A DNA stretch of 64,000 nt. Source: Megalonaias nervosa (Eukaryota > Mollusca > Bivalvia > Unionida > Unionidae). Of the stretch, positions 10,867 through 20,407 are shown piece after piece. How positions within the stretch are numbered: position 1 is the stretch's first letter; each line of letters opens with the position of its first letter. Made by a program: the position numbers and the translations under genes. The stretch spans positions 1 through 64,000 of the forward strand of contig JAECUM010001915.1 in the NCBI GenBank assembly GCA_016617855.1, given 5' to 3'. The notes under the pieces were generated by a model. That model ran no database searches, had not been told where the DNA came from, and worked only from the letters and a program-made list of their open reading frames with translations.

Positions 10867-12303
10867 TACAACACCGTCAAAAACTACAATGATTTCTTTA
10901 AGTTCGACCAATCCTGAGTTTAGCGTTAACTTTCCAACCGCAATTCCTGCAAAAGAAATAGCATTAGCGCAGCTTCGAGTTTATTATAGCTGGCCTAATA
11001 TTAGATCAAAATCATTTGGTGGACTACAACCAAATAATTTACTAGTATTCGCAAATAAGAATAAACCTGATGGAACTCCTGATTGGCAAGTAGTTAGTAT
11101 TCCAACTGGTAGTTATCAGATAGAACAGATCAACGATGAGTTCCAGCGCAGAATTAAATCTATTACAGGAAAAGAATCAAAAATAACAATTGGTGTATAC
11201 GAACCAACATTATCGGCGGTGATTGAAATAAATTCCCCTGATTACTCTGTAGATATTTATCAAAGTTCGATTAGATCAGTATTAGGTTGGCCTGAAGTTC
11301 CCCCTGTTTATAATGGAATTTCAGAACCAACTAAAAATGAATTTCTCACAACGGAAAAAAATTCATTAAAGATCCAGAATATCGAAATAAAAATCCATGG
11401 TTTTATATAACATTTGAATTTGATCCAAGCGACGATAGATATTACTTTACTGATTTCGACGGTCGAAGGACCCCTAAGATAACTAGATCAGCATTTACGG
11501 TTATCAGGACGCCAGGGGCGCGGGATCGAGAGATTGTTGATGAAATATTTTTTAAAGAATTTTTAGATCATATTAAACCCGAATACGATAAAACACTTAA
11601 TGATTTAAGAAATTTATTTATTTCATTATCTCAACATTATGACGATGATGTAAAAAATCAGATAATCGTGTCAATAAAACATTTAAATAGGATCCCATTT
11701 GATTTATACATCGCCAATCGAAGTATTATAAACATTGCGACTGATTTTAGTAGAAGTGGTTACACTAATCGAAAATTTAAGCAATTATTCCTTGATCATT
11801 ACAAAATAACAGAAAAAGACTTACAAACATTTATAATACCAAATTTAAATAACGCTGAAATGAAGAAAACACTCAACGATGTCATTGATGAATATTTCCC
11901 TAAAATATATGCAGCGTGGAGAAAAATAGCCCCACCACCGGTTATTCTTAAACATAACAACGATCCATACGGTGGAGGCCGTCATATATCGCCAGGCATT
12001 GTTAATATAACATCGACAATTGCAGTCAATCTACTATGTGACGCAATTGATAGTAGTTACCACGTAGATCTTTCAAAATCTAGCCACCGCAGTGGCACTG
12101 CGGAGCAAGGATATATACTACATTCATTCACCCCTATGGTACCACCCGGATGGCTCATTGTGTCTGAGCCAATAAATCAGGTCTACTTGCGTGTACATAA
12201 TCCATTATTGTCAAGAATGAATTTCAAACTCACAAATCAAGATGGCAACATTGTGGATTTAAGAGGAGAAACGTTATATATTAATTTGTACATAAACTCG
12301 TAG
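10829..12303 (+). pseudogene. Polinton penton / minor capsid protein with large insertion, frameshifted
   Basis: The first frame (10829-11410) has the penton N-terminal half: a beta-rich region and IPTGSYQIEQIN (residues 91-102), then SVLGWPEVPP. The second frame is open from 11341 to 12303 and ends with the penton C-terminal half, with YILHSFTPMVPPG, INQVYLRV and a final DGNIVDLRGETLYINLYI, matching the (D/N)xxGxxxdxRGExixixL pattern of Polinton minor capsid proteins. The two halves together form one single-jelly-roll penton split by a shift between about 11341 and 11407. Between them lie roughly 200 residues (about 11370-11990) that I do not know from ordinary Polinton pentons and that appear helical. 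The penton occupies capsid vertices. Confidence 0.7.
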
Positions 12304-12339
12304 AATGATGCCTGAGTAAATTTTGCAAAAAATCTATTT

Positions 12340-12395
12340 TTTTACCTTGACCTTGACTTTGACCTTGACATTTGACCTTGACTTTTGACCTTTTG
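12340..12395 (+). repeat. ACCTTGACCTTG-type simple repeat
   Basis: Several CCTTGAC(C/T)TTGAC units run directly into the GTAT microsatellite downstream. It is non-coding in the gap after the penton gene. Confidence 0.7.
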
Positions 12396-12396
12396 C

Positions 12397-12481
12397 ATGT
12401 ATGTATGTATGTATGTATGTATGTAATGTATGTATGTATGTAATGTATGTATGTATGTATGTATGTATGTATGTATGTATG

Positions 12482-12511
<30 letters not shown>
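12397..12511. repeat. (GTAT)n microsatellite
   Basis: Nearly pure TGTA/GTAT tetranucleotide run with a few single-base slips. The open frames on the minus strand that encode Ile-His-Thr-Tyr repeats are products of this repeat, not genes. Confidence 0.92.
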
Positions 12512-12512
<1 letters not shown>

Positions 12513-12524
12513 TGTAATTTATCA

Positions 12525-12729
12525 AAAATAATCAGTAGCATCCTAAGTGGTTACCCGTCACGGGGCCCCTTGAGAGCCTTTGTGCCTTTCATGGGGTCCT
12601 TACATTGTCTCTCTTATGACTGTTATGGGGCACCCCATGTTCTGTTTCTTTTGGCTAACATTCTTTCTGAATGTTTATTTGGGGGCCCTTCAATAGGGTA
12701 GAGAGCTCAGGCATGCTACTGATTATTTT
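12525..12729. repeat. 205-bp element with perfect 17-bp inverted ends
   Basis: AAAATAATCAGTAGCAT (12525-12541) is exactly inverted at 12713-12729. The interior is GC-richer than its surroundings and has several GGGGCCC/GGGGCACCCC blocks. A further inverted pair (ATGCCTGAG near 12308, CTCAGGCAT near 12706) partly encloses it. It looks like a small non-autonomous hairpin element, or a structured region of the Polinton itself. Confidence 0.55.
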
Positions 12730-12739
12730 AGGAGGCACC

Positions 12740-13052
12740 TTGCATAGACACACACCCCGGCGAATTTCTAATCGAAACGAAACATTAGAAATTCAGAGGG
12801 CTGTCTAGGCATTGCGGTTTCAATAAAAAAATCCACCAAATCGCCCCACGGGGTCAGGTGCAAAAAGCACCTCACCACGTGGCCTGACGTGGTGAGGATT
12901 TTATTGAAACCTCAGGGGTGGTCCCCCCAATCTTAATAAAATTGGCAACCCCTGGACCAAATACCCACCCCCCGCGGTCATGGGAGTCGAACAGCAGAAG
13001 TTCAGTACCAGAGTCCAACACTCGTGCACTGAGCTAACGACACTCGACTACA
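12740..13052 (-). mobile_element. Candidate tRNA-derived SINE or tRNA-like sequence inside Polinton 1
   Basis: On the minus strand, 13052 downwards reads GTTAGCTCAGTGCACGAG (A-box like) and, about 45 bases on, GTTCGACTCCC (B-box like), with an intervening pattern resembling an anticodon arm. The acceptor stem pairs only partly, so it is not a clean tRNA gene. A SINE body would continue towards 12740. It contains a strong hairpin, GGTTTCAATAAAAAAATCC (12816-12834) pairing with GGATTTTATTGAAACC (12896-12911), that encloses a smaller AGGTGC...GCACCT hairpin (12856-12872). Confidence 0.45.
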
Positions 13053-13164
13053 TATATACGTTTGAGAAATTATTATATGGTTATCACACAATAGCATTAG
13101 ATTTCTGATTTTATAAATGAATCTAAATATTTATATATAAACCATTTATATGTATGAAACGATT

Positions 13165-13590
13165 AAAATATATCACCGTTTGTATATATAAAACAAAATA
13201 ATTTAAAATTACAAGCATGAAGACGAAAATAACTGCTGCGCCACAAATCCATGGAAAATCGATAAACACATCCGTCTTAGTGCACAAGTTGTTCTGTTTG
13301 AAAGCCTAGAACGAAAATGTATATGTATAATGGTGCAATTCCTTCTTTGGCCCTGCTAAAATGTAATTTTTGCTTCTTATGACCCTTAAATTTGGAGTAC
13401 CATACAGTCCACAATTAAAATATAACACCGTTTGTATACATAAAACGAAATAATTTAAAATTACAGACATGAAGACGAAAATAACTACTGCGTCACACGT
13501 CCATGGAAAATCGATAAGCATATCCGTCTCAGTGCAAGCTGCTCTGTTTGAAAGCCTAGAGCGAAAATATATATGTATAATGGTGCACAG
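13165..13590. repeat. Direct duplication, period about 252 bp
   Basis: A block beginning near CACCGTTTGTATA at 13174 recurs at 13426. Both copies share TAATTTAAAATTACA, ATGAAGACGAAAATAACT, ATCCATGGAAAATCGATAA-like and GTTTGAAAGCCTAGA segments. The copies differ at many bases. A minus-strand frame at 13306-13623 crosses the second copy; it is not treated as a gene. Confidence 0.75.
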
Positions 13591-14083
13591 TATGATTGAA
13601 GATAATATACCGATCACTCGCACTGTACAGTTAAGTACTTAGAGGGTTATTACTGTACTGTGTGTCTTAATTACTTAAAGGATTATTTGTACTCTGTGCG
13701 TGTGCGTATGTGCGTGCGTTTGAATTGGGTTTCATGTCCGTGTAAGTGTTTTTGCTTTACTGATGTATGTCGTTTTGTTATGCTTGTAAATGACGTTGCT
13801 TTTTTAGCGGCGACTGTTATCTAAGGGAAAAAAAACTGAAACCTTGTTAATGTATTACGATATGTGTCTTAAGTTTACAGTGGAATTTAACAAACTTACA
13901 GAGATTCATTTAATCACAGACAGACGGATACATTTAGTTGATGAAAATACATTGGGCAAGGGAAATAATCGTTTAATTTACTCTGTGGAGTTACCTCGCT
14001 TTATATGTGCAATTGCTTAAAGTGAAAATTAAAAACTTGAATGTCAATTATTTTTTATTTTAAAGAAATAAATACATATATAT
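13591..14083. other. Polinton 1 intergenic spacer
   Basis: No coding frame is recognised. It contains TGTGCGTGTGCGTATGTGCG-like simple sequence at about 13695 and an AT-rich TACATATATAT motif directly before the next start codon. Confidence 0.5.
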
Positions 14084-14532
14084 ATGAACAATGAAAATAT
14101 TGCTGATGTTATTTCTGCTATTAAAAAATTAAAACATGACGGAATAAAAATGTCCGATAATCTTGATCCTCAAAAAATTCTCTCCGACTTTGAATTATTG
14201 CAGCAAAGAAAATTCGAGAACAAATTCACATTACCTTCCAATTACAGATTCGTGAAATCAATTTATCAATCTATGTTAGAATCTTTAGCAATGGTGAACG
14301 ACACACAAGTGAAGCTATTTGCACCTCTTGCACGCTCAATCGAAAAAATAAAGACTGCGTTGTCTCACGAGTACGGAAGAAAAAAAAGATAGACAATCGT
14401 GTAATGCAATTGAGAAAGATTATATTATCTGATTCTGTCGAGAGTGAAAGTGAGAGCAGTGACAGTGAAGGTGGACCCCTGACTCTGTCAGGGACTGTAG
14501 TTATGGCTAAACAAAAGCCTTGGCAAAATTGA
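14084..14532 (+). pseudogene. Small helical Polinton protein with acidic Ser-rich tail, frameshifted
   Basis: The first frame (14084-14392, 102 codons) is helical and has no domain I recognise. It ends in TAG right after an A8 run at 14380-14387. The -1 frame then stays open to TGA at 14530 and encodes a basic stretch followed by SVESESESSDSEGG, a likely casein-kinase-type acidic tail, and a short end. Reading both frames as one gene of about 149 codons is inference from the shared A8-plus-stop arrangement, which also occurs at 5955. The ATG sits in TATATATATG. Confidence 0.45.
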
Positions 14533-14566
14533 CAGAGTCGAACTATCTGTTTTTGTTAAGAAATAG

Positions 14567-15070
14567 TTATATGACATATTCAAATATTATCCGCTGATTA
14601 TATTTTATTGAAAATGCAGATTTGTATGTTTTATTTGCAACAAATTGTACTGATTGTGGATGTGTGCCAAAATGTTTTGCAGCTGCGTTTATTGATGGGA
14701 AGGTCATTTCTTGGTCTGTTTCTGTATTTATGGATTTAATAGCTCTCTTTACGAATACTTTACACCTTCCAGTATTTCCACGTCTAGAATTCTGACTCTG
14801 TGTTATAACTTGCAGATTAGATAACCGATTATTCTGGGGATCTCCATCAATATGATCAACTACAAGTCCATTTTCAACTACTCCACGAAAACATTCGAAT
14901 ATGAATTTATGTGAGAAATAATTTTTACCTCTACCAACACTGAATCTAAAATAACCAAATTTATCAAGACTACCGACTGGTTTTTTTGATCGGCAGTTCC
15001 TGATCACGCCATCACGAGACGCTTCATAATTTTTGATGATCGGATGTGCTACAAATTCTTTTTGCTCCAT
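14567..15070 (-). CDS. HNH endonuclease with NUMOD-like ends
   Basis: 167 residues, intact. The N-terminus (HPIIKNYEASRDGVIRN) resembles NUMOD4-type domains that precede homing-type HNH nucleases. The core HKFIFECF...LVVDHIDGDPQNNRL...NLQVIT (about residues 54-90) is a typical HNH fold with His73 in the DHIDGD motif and the following Asn residues. The C-terminal part (FPSINAAAKHFG...) looks like a NUMOD1 DNA-binding helix-turn-helix. Such genes are usually homing endonucleases of phages and large DNA viruses. A broken relative is at 63070-63706. TTATATAA precedes the ATG. It lies 13 bp downstream of the zinc-protein frame and may share its transcript. Confidence 0.8.
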   Translation of the reverse strand: MEQKEFVAHPIIKNYEASRDGVIRNCRSKKPVGSLDKFGYFRFSVGRGKNYFSHKFIFECFRGVVENGLVVDHIDGDPQNNRLSNLQVITQSQNSRRGNTGRCKVFVKRAIKSINTETDQEMTFPSINAAAKHFGTHPQSVQFVANKTYKSAFSIKYNQRIIFEYVI

Positions 15071-15083
15071 TTATATAATAATA

Positions 15084-15394
15084 TTATTTGTCTAAATTAT
15101 TATTCTGAAATCTGGTCAGATAATCCTCTACGGTTTTTATAGGAGATTTACCTGACAAGGTATTTTTTTTGTCATAATATCGTTTTAATTCCCTGTATTT
15201 TTTCCGCCACATTTTAGACATAACTGTGTTTTTCCTCTGACTCCAACACCGCATTGCACACATGGTTTTGGTCCTGTACTTCCATGTTTGATGCATTGCA
15301 TGTGATTTCCGCAGTATTCATTTATACATGGTTTATCACAATGAGAGATATGACCAAGTTTAAGCCAAATACACTTGGTCCTGGTTTCAATCAT
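15084..15394 (-). CDS. Cys-rich zinc-binding small protein, possible 3' frameshift
   Basis: From ATG 15394, preceded by GTATAAATATA, it encodes about 69 residues to 15185 with CIWLKLGHISHCDKPC, YCGNH, PCVQCGVGVRGKTQLCLKCGG: four Cys/His pairs fit for two zinc sites. At GGA followed by an A6 run (about 15208-15213) a second frame continues with YRELKRYYDKK and ends at 15084, so the native protein may be about 104 residues with a helical tail. A diverged copy at 63787-64000 keeps all the Cys pairs. I know no named family for it. It sits upstream of the HNH gene on the same strand. A nucleic-acid-binding or regulatory role is a guess. Confidence 0.55.
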
Positions 15395-15441
15395 TATATT
15401 TATACAAAAATTCAATTTAAATATTTGTCTTAATTATAATA

Positions 15442-18400
15442 ATGGAGGAATTATCCGCAATTGAACCTTCCCCTGCCAGATTTGATCTTGACAGACTATC
15501 AGAATATAAATTTAGTGTTTCGATGCAAGATCTGGCTTTAACAAATGCGGATATAGCTAAACGTATCCGTGAAGCCAAAAAGGAATTTTTCATAATGATG
15601 GCGCTGCTCATGTATGGTCAACTTTCAGGATAGGACATATCGTTAATATGATGAACGACAAACGAGGAAGGGTTATTATTAACCACCTTGATAATCAAAA
15701 ATATTTTATTTTAATAAAATTTATTGTAGAGACAGATGACGATATCTGGATTATTCGTGATAAGCGTGATCCAGTCCGTGTGCAGTCGGGAAGCAATATT
15801 GTTCTCTTAAATAACAGATCCAAACCTGGAATACTTACTGGTATTGATAAGCCTTACTATGTACAAGGTTATCCTGTGACTGCAGTTGTCTATGCAATAT
15901 ATTCGCTAAATGATAAACCTAATGTTGCGGATCTCAAGCCGATGAAAATATCAAGAATAAACTGTGTAGCTGAACGAGTTACAGAACATTTTACAAATGC
16001 GATACGTGGTAATGGCTTAACAGATTTAAGACGTAAAAAAATAGATACATGGGCAGAAACGGTTAAAGATACTGGTGCATCTATTAAGGATGTTGCTGAA
16101 CTAGAAAAGTTATTAAGATTTCCAATAACAGTAAAAACACTAACCGGAGAGATATTATACGAACCAAAATATATAAAAAATGGAAACCCTATAACAATCG
16201 TCGATCATAATGCACATGCATGGACTAATGCTGTAACGGTATTTCCACGAGATAGAAAAGTTAAGTTTTATGATGGTCATATATTTGATGTTATCAGAAA
16301 TGTAAGTAAAAGTGACCCTGTGTCTGTTTGGTTATTTCAAAGTTCAGAATACGATTACGATCAGTTTGTACGGCCTAACGGTGATATTTACCGTACAGAA
16401 TCTCTTCATGAAGAAATGGAACATCTTGCACTGAAATATACCTCTGATAATGTCATAGTTGGACAATTACTGAATAACTGTTTTACCGTACCATCGGTTG
16501 CTGCCCATTTCGCTCAGGAGAAAAATTCATGGAAAACAACACGATCAGAATTCCTTGAAGATATCAAAAAAAGTTGTATAGAATATGGACACAGTGGATT
16601 ATGGAATACCAAATACGATTATAGTGATGTTACCTCAGTTGATATGGCTGCATGTTATCCTGGGAGTTTTCTTGGATATGGAGAATGTTCTAAATACTTT
16701 AAGAAACTCGGACATCCTACACATGAGATGACCAGGGTTGCAATAAACGGACCCCTTCCCATGGAAGGACCAGATTTTGACCTAACAGGATTTGCTTATG
16801 TAGAATCATTCGAGTTTAGAGAAGGTCTCCATGCGATTACTTATGTTTGGTTTGGAAGACATTTTTCAGAAAAATGTTGGGTTCCGATAGTACTATTGCG
16901 GTATATGCTTGATGCTGGATTTTTAATATCGTTGAGGGTAACTGAAGCAATTATATCGTATAGTTCACAGAAGCAAGTTTGGTTACCAGAACCGGATAGA
17001 TTTAGTGTCGATGATGCCAGGAAAGAATTCCCTGATATTGATGAAGATCATGTCATTAAAATAAGTAAATGCAGGAATGAGCACGATGAAAAACTTGCAA
17101 AAGATCTTGGTAGAAAGATAATCGGTAAGTTCACTCAAGGTGGTTCATACGATTATAAACAAGTGTGTACAAGATTGATTATGGACGACGCTGAACTAGA
17201 TTTTATAATCGCTGATACAACGGAGAAAAACACATTTATAAGTCGATGTAATGCTTATTTATCAGATGAACAAAACTAGGTACCATTGTGAGCTACCTTG
17301 ATGGCGACTCACCACAATTTACTCATTTAAGATCTTCGATGTTAGCTTATGTTTCGATAAACCTACTATCGATGATAAATAGATTTCCTCGTCACGCTGT
17401 CAGAGTCGCTACGGATTCATTTTATATACATAAAAAATATAAGGATTTATTAAAACCGCTACTCGGTAATGGTGAATGGGGGACGTGGAGGATAAAACAA
17501 GAAAATATACTTAGTTATTCTGAATCTGCCGATGTTGAAATTAAGGAAATATATTACAGAAATAATAATCAAGCATCAAAGTCATCTGCACCATCTGTGT
17601 ACGATCCTGTAGCTAGACATAAGACTGTTTATCTTAACGGGTGTGGAGGGTCAGGTAAAACAACTCGTGCGATTAATTTATTTATGAATAATAGTTCAGA
17701 TATAATTGTTTTGACACCTACACATAAACTTGCTAGAGAAATAAAAGAACGAGGAGTAAAATCATGTACATATCATAGTTTCTTTAGATGGTGCGGAGAC
17801 ACGTGGACTCCTGAGCGAATGGGTGAAAAATATATACCTAAGTACATTATATGGGACGAGATATGCACGGTGTCGTTAGAAACATTAAAAACATTTCTTG
17901 AATGGTTATTGACAAAGAATACTGCTGTGATTATGTCTGGCGATCATTGTCAACCACCACCCTTTGTTGGACAGTCTCCACATGAATGGCTAAAGAATAA
18001 TGTAGATTATTATGAAGAAATACATGATGACCATAGAGCTACTGATGAGCCGCTGAAAGAACTTAAAAGATTAATCCACTACAGCCAGATAAAATACAAT
18101 GTGAGATTATGCGTAAAGTAATTCCAGAGACAACTATGAATGATTTTTGAACTTTATGGAAGCCTGCTGATTTGATAGTCGCAAGTAGAAAGATAGTTCG
18201 TGATGAACTGCAAAAGAAATTATTTACGTTACATAAAGAAAAGTTTCCAACGTTACCTGTACCTTTGTGTTATCGCCCAGCAGATACTCGACGACAGAAT
18301 ATTGAAGTTGAAATACCAGGTGGAGACGCTGAAAATGTCCGAGTACAAAATCTTGTACTGAATGACATTGTTTTGGTTGCCATTGATGTTGTTGAGAGCG

Positions 18401-18909
18401 CATTAAACATGGAAAAATCACCGTGGATGTTAGGATACGCTATAACGATTCATTCGTCACAGGGATTAACTATCTCTGATACAAATATCTGGATTGTAGA
18501 TGATCGTATCGAATGGTCAAACTTAGTCTATCTTGCAGTATCTCGTGTTAGAAGAATAACTCAACTACATAGGGTTATTATAGATTACGTGATAACTGAG
18601 GAAATTACTAATGACGCTGCTGTAATAAAGAAAAAATTAGCGGGTTATAAACAATGTGACAAAAAAAATAAGCGTGACTTTGATATTGATACTGAATTTA
18701 TTATAACACTAAAGCAACTACAGAATAATCATTGTGCAAGCTGTAACACAATAATGTTATGGCAATATTCGAATAATAATCCAAGACAATTTACCGTAGA
18801 CAGAATTAATAGTGATCTTGGTCATACACGTGAAAATGTGATGCTGACCTGTCTTGAATGTAATCGACGCCGGGGCGCTGGACGCCCTGGTGCTAATTTA
18901 CATAAGTGA
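15442..18909 (+). pseudogene. DNA polymerase B - SF1 helicase - HNH fusion gene, broken
   Basis: Pieces in order. 15442-about 15590 is an N-terminal piece in another frame. 15648-17279 is the polymerase body with motif A DMAACYPGSFLGYG (residue 332) and motif B KIIGKFTQGG (about 490). 17288-18121 has polymerase motif C VATDSF and, with no stop between, helicase Walker A LNGCGGSGKTT (residues 116-126), Walker B IIWDE and GDHCQPPP. A TGA lies at 18148. 18172-18909 has helicase motifs V (AITIHSSQG) and VI (VYLAVSRVRR), then an HNH domain with CxxC (188-191), FTVDRIN and CLEC. Breaks lie at about 15590, 17275 and 18085, plus the TGA. No clear 3'-5' exonuclease is visible. The polymerase resembles protein-primed Polinton enzymes; the fusion recurs in Polinton 2. 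The 3' end overlaps the integrase by 12 bp. Confidence 0.8.
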
Positions 18910-19881
18910 ACGTGGTGGTAATTGTGTATCTGCAGGAATTACTTGTAATTGTTCACGTACAAATCCACGCTGAGGGGCAGTAGAATCTAGTCTGTATATG
19001 GCAGGTCTTCCAGTGGATCTAACTACGCTAGAAATTGTATGTGTAGTCACGCTCCAGATAGGGTCAGTAGCTCTTTTTTTCCCACCCTCAAGCTCCCCTG
19101 GTTCGTATAAATATCTCACAGTTACATTACCTAATACTGGTTGTTCACGGCGTTGTACGTTATCGCTACGGGGTATATATTTTTTTGTTATTGCATTAGA
19201 AGGTTTCATGGAAGTTGCACGAGTAATTTCATTATTTAATGCAGATATCACACTTGGTAACCTTGCAACCCATTCACGAGATCGCTCACCCGACTTAAAG
19301 TCAGTAGATATTTCCTTTGCATATTGATATCCAAATAACCGCTCAGCAAGTGTTCGATTAAATCGTTCAACAATTGCTTGATCACGATGAATTTCGGTAT
19401 GTCCTCGTCTGATTTTAACGTTATGTCGCTTCATCAAAGATAATACTGCACCAAGAAATTCTTTGCCAGGATCAACTTGTAATAACTGTGGCCATCGTAG
19501 ACCACCACGTTGATAAATTCGCTCAAACGCAGATGCAACTTCAGATGCTGTCTTTGTTGATAATGGTTCCGCTTCTTTATATCTACTTGCAACGTCAACA
19601 ACAGTCAATGCGTATTTGTACGTGCGTGATTTTCGTCCACGTGTTTTAACAGTATCATGTGGTAAAAACAAAATATCTGCTTGATGAACTTCATTGGGGA
19701 TGCTGACATCAAAATGTGCGTAATGAATTTTTTTAGGTGGTGGTAGATAGATTTGCCATATTGCCTGTCGTGCTAACCATGATGCAGCAACATTACGTGA
19801 AACTTTTGCTGCTTCAGCAAGTTTACTGATTGCTGCTTTACCTCTCCAATATCCTCTCGGGGAATAATAAATGGATTCCAT
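18898..19881 (-). CDS. Polinton integrase (retroviral-type DDE, rve)
   Basis: 327 residues, intact. It cuts and joins element ends into host DNA, giving the 6-bp duplication seen here. An N-terminal GYWRGKAAISKL helix-turn-helix-like region (about 10-40) precedes the catalytic core: Asp69 in HQADILF, Asp137 in QVDPGKEF and Glu172 in VERFNRTL, so the last two acids are 35 residues apart as in the classical D,D35E arrangement. A C-terminal part (about 255-320) with VRYLYEPGELEGGKKRA...WSVT resembles the small beta domain of Polinton integrases; no separate chromodomain is evident. The ATG follows ACTATTATA. It is convergent with the polymerase-helicase gene (12-bp overlap) and tail-to-head with the PLA2 gene, which is 16 bp away. 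Confidence 0.95.
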   Translation of the reverse strand: MESIYYSPRGYWRGKAAISKLAEAAKVSRNVAASWLARQAIWQIYLPPPKKIHYAHFDVSIPNEVHQADILFLPHDTVKTRGRKSRTYKYALTVVDVASRYKEAEPLSTKTASEVASAFERIYQRGGLRWPQLLQVDPGKEFLGAVLSLMKRHNVKIRRGHTEIHRDQAIVERFNRTLAERLFGYQYAKEISTDFKSGERSREWVARLPSVISALNNEITRATSMKPSNAITKKYIPRSDNVQRREQPVLGNVTVRYLYEPGELEGGKKRATDPIWSVTTHTISSVVRSTGRPAIYRLDSTAPQRGFVREQLQVIPADTQLPPRSLM

Positions 19882-19897
19882 TATAATAGTTATATAA

Positions 19898-20407
19898 TTA
19901 ATTACCAGCCCCGAGCATTATTTTACTTTTCATAGCAGATTTTACTAGAAAACTAGCGAGTTTTTCTCTGAGAGATTTATTAGGTATAGCATTTAGCGCA
20001 TGAATCAATTTCACATCTGCGAGATGCCGCTGCTGCAAATCTTTACTTTTATAAGCAACATCATGAACATGACATGCTTGATCAATTTTATTTACTGGAT
20101 ACTCTCCGGGTCTTGGTTGATCTTGATCATCAAGTCGGATATCAAGTCGAGTTCCAGGACCACAGTAATTATATCCCGGAAGGTGTTTCTCACCGGGGTA
20201 TTTGGCCCACGGAGCTCCTGGCAATTTCCCTAATGATGCGGCTATATCACCACCACGCACTATTTGCGACGCGGAAATAAATTTATATTTTTTTGTACCA
20301 CATTTTGCACATTTACCCGTAATTGCACGTCTTTTATTTTTTGTTGTTATCGTTGTCAATCCAACGGTATGGGTAGGTACTCTGCATCGAACACAATATA
20401 AACTCAT
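19898..20407 (-). CDS. Zinc-ribbon plus parvovirus-type phospholipase A2 protein
   Basis: 169 residues, intact. Residues 5-36 form a small zinc ribbon (YCVRC...GKCAKCG) like the DUF5679-type domain of large DNA viruses. The second half matches the secreted-type phospholipase A2 fold used by parvovirus VP1: calcium loop YCGPG (81-85), catalytic His115-Asp116 in ACHVHDVAY, Tyr119, and Asp131 in the following helix. In parvoviruses this activity breaches the endosomal membrane during entry; the same use in a Polinton virion is inference. The C-terminal tail has small and basic residues. A broken copy is at 57459. It starts 12 bp from the divergent ATPase gene, sharing one AT-rich palindromic promoter-like segment. 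Confidence 0.85.
   Translation of the reverse strand: MSLYCVRCRVPTHTVGLTTITTKNKRRAITGKCAKCGTKKYKFISASQIVRGGDIAASLGKLPGAPWAKYPGEKHLPGYNYCGPGTRLDIRLDDQDQPRPGEYPVNKIDQACHVHDVAYKSKDLQQRHLADVKLIHALNAIPNKSLREKLASFLVKSAMKSKIMLGAGN

Noticed and set aside
12281..12541. Minus-strand frames of 86 and 63 codons with Ile-His-Thr-Tyr repeats
   Set aside because: They are translations of the GTAT microsatellite and carry no other protein signal.
13306..13623. 105-codon minus-strand frame with hydrophobic segments in Polinton 1
   Set aside because: It lies across the second unit of a non-coding direct duplication, the first unit lacks a matching frame, and no TATAAT-like start motif precedes it. A real gene is not excluded but is unsupported.
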